From positions 1-22,298 of the forward strand of contig JALWKG010000092.1 of NCBI GenBank assembly GCA_027081565.1: DNA of 22,298 bases, written 5' to 3'. Source of the stretch: Helicobacteraceae bacterium. GTDB taxonomy: Bacteria; Campylobacterota; Campylobacteria; Campylobacterales; Sulfurimonadaceae. Under the pieces are notes generated by a model. That model was not told where the DNA came from, ran no database searches, and saw only the letters and a list, made by a program, of their open reading frames with translations. Below are positions 22,280 to 22,298 of the stretch, in pieces (positions within the stretch are counted from its first letter, which is position 1; each line of letters begins with the position of its first letter). A program made the translations under genes and the position numbers.

Positions 22280-22298
22280 GCTTCTCCGAATTTAATAG

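Overview
The window looks like a chromosomal segment of a free-living sulfur- or hydrogen-oxidising member of the Campylobacterota (Epsilonproteobacteria), most like Sulfurimonas or Sulfurovum. This is inferred from gene content, not from a search. The signs are a futalosine-type menaquinone gene (mqnA), a compact large NAD-glutamate dehydrogenase, a malic enzyme next to gltX, a YajR-type transporter, AT-rich intergenic DNA, and promoters with a strong TATAAT -10 box and a weak -35 box. Most of the window is housekeeping DNA. No phage, transposase, rRNA, tRNA or CRISPR array was seen.

Layout. 1-1864: 3' part of a branched-chain aminotransferase gene (ilvE) and an SPFH/band-7 membrane protein gene. 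1865-2566: gene-free, holding two tandem 30-nt hairpin units and copy 1 of a roughly 280-bp dispersed repeat. 2567-6378: a SurA/PpiC-like periplasmic chaperone gene (-), divergent from gltX and a malic enzyme gene (+), closed by a clear terminator. 6387-9578: large NAD-glutamate dehydrogenase (-). 9822-10481: mqnA (-), divergent from moaD-moaE-moeA (+, 10588-12463), a molybdopterin operon. 12464-13144: gene-free, with copy 2 of the dispersed repeat and the yajR terminator. 13145-14476: yajR (-). 14497-14574: a 20-bp-arm inverted repeat, probably in the yajR leader. 14665-15276: rdgB. 15314-17028: a candidate retron. 17182-19351: operon of periplasmic rhodanese, NifX/NafY-like protein, flavin reductase-like protein and diheme lipoprotein cytochrome c. 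19352-19732: regulatory-looking gap with inverted repeats and a C8 tract. 19733-19900: rubredoxin. 20023-20790: uppP (-). 20948-21085: a 45-aa membrane protein. 21340-22279: two tandem type IV pilin-like genes.

The most unusual locus is 15314-17028. A reverse transcriptase with retron hallmarks (NAxxH, YADD, an ITG variant of VTG) is preceded by a compact, strongly folded non-coding segment. Its outer 7-bp inverted repeat, UAGC motif, UUCG hairpin and long interrupted hairpin match the msr-msd layout of retrons. A perfect TATAAT box places the transcript start exactly at the first base of the outer repeat. The reverse transcriptase is fused through a long charged linker to one membrane span and a PEGA-like domain predicted to lie outside the cytoplasm. 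No separate effector gene is evident, so this may be a single-gene, membrane-anchored retron.

The second notable signal is the dispersed repeat. Its two copies lie 10.5 kb apart, in the same orientation, each between a convergent gene pair. They differ by several compensatory changes that keep predicted helices intact, which suggests a structured nucleic-acid element and not a decayed gene.
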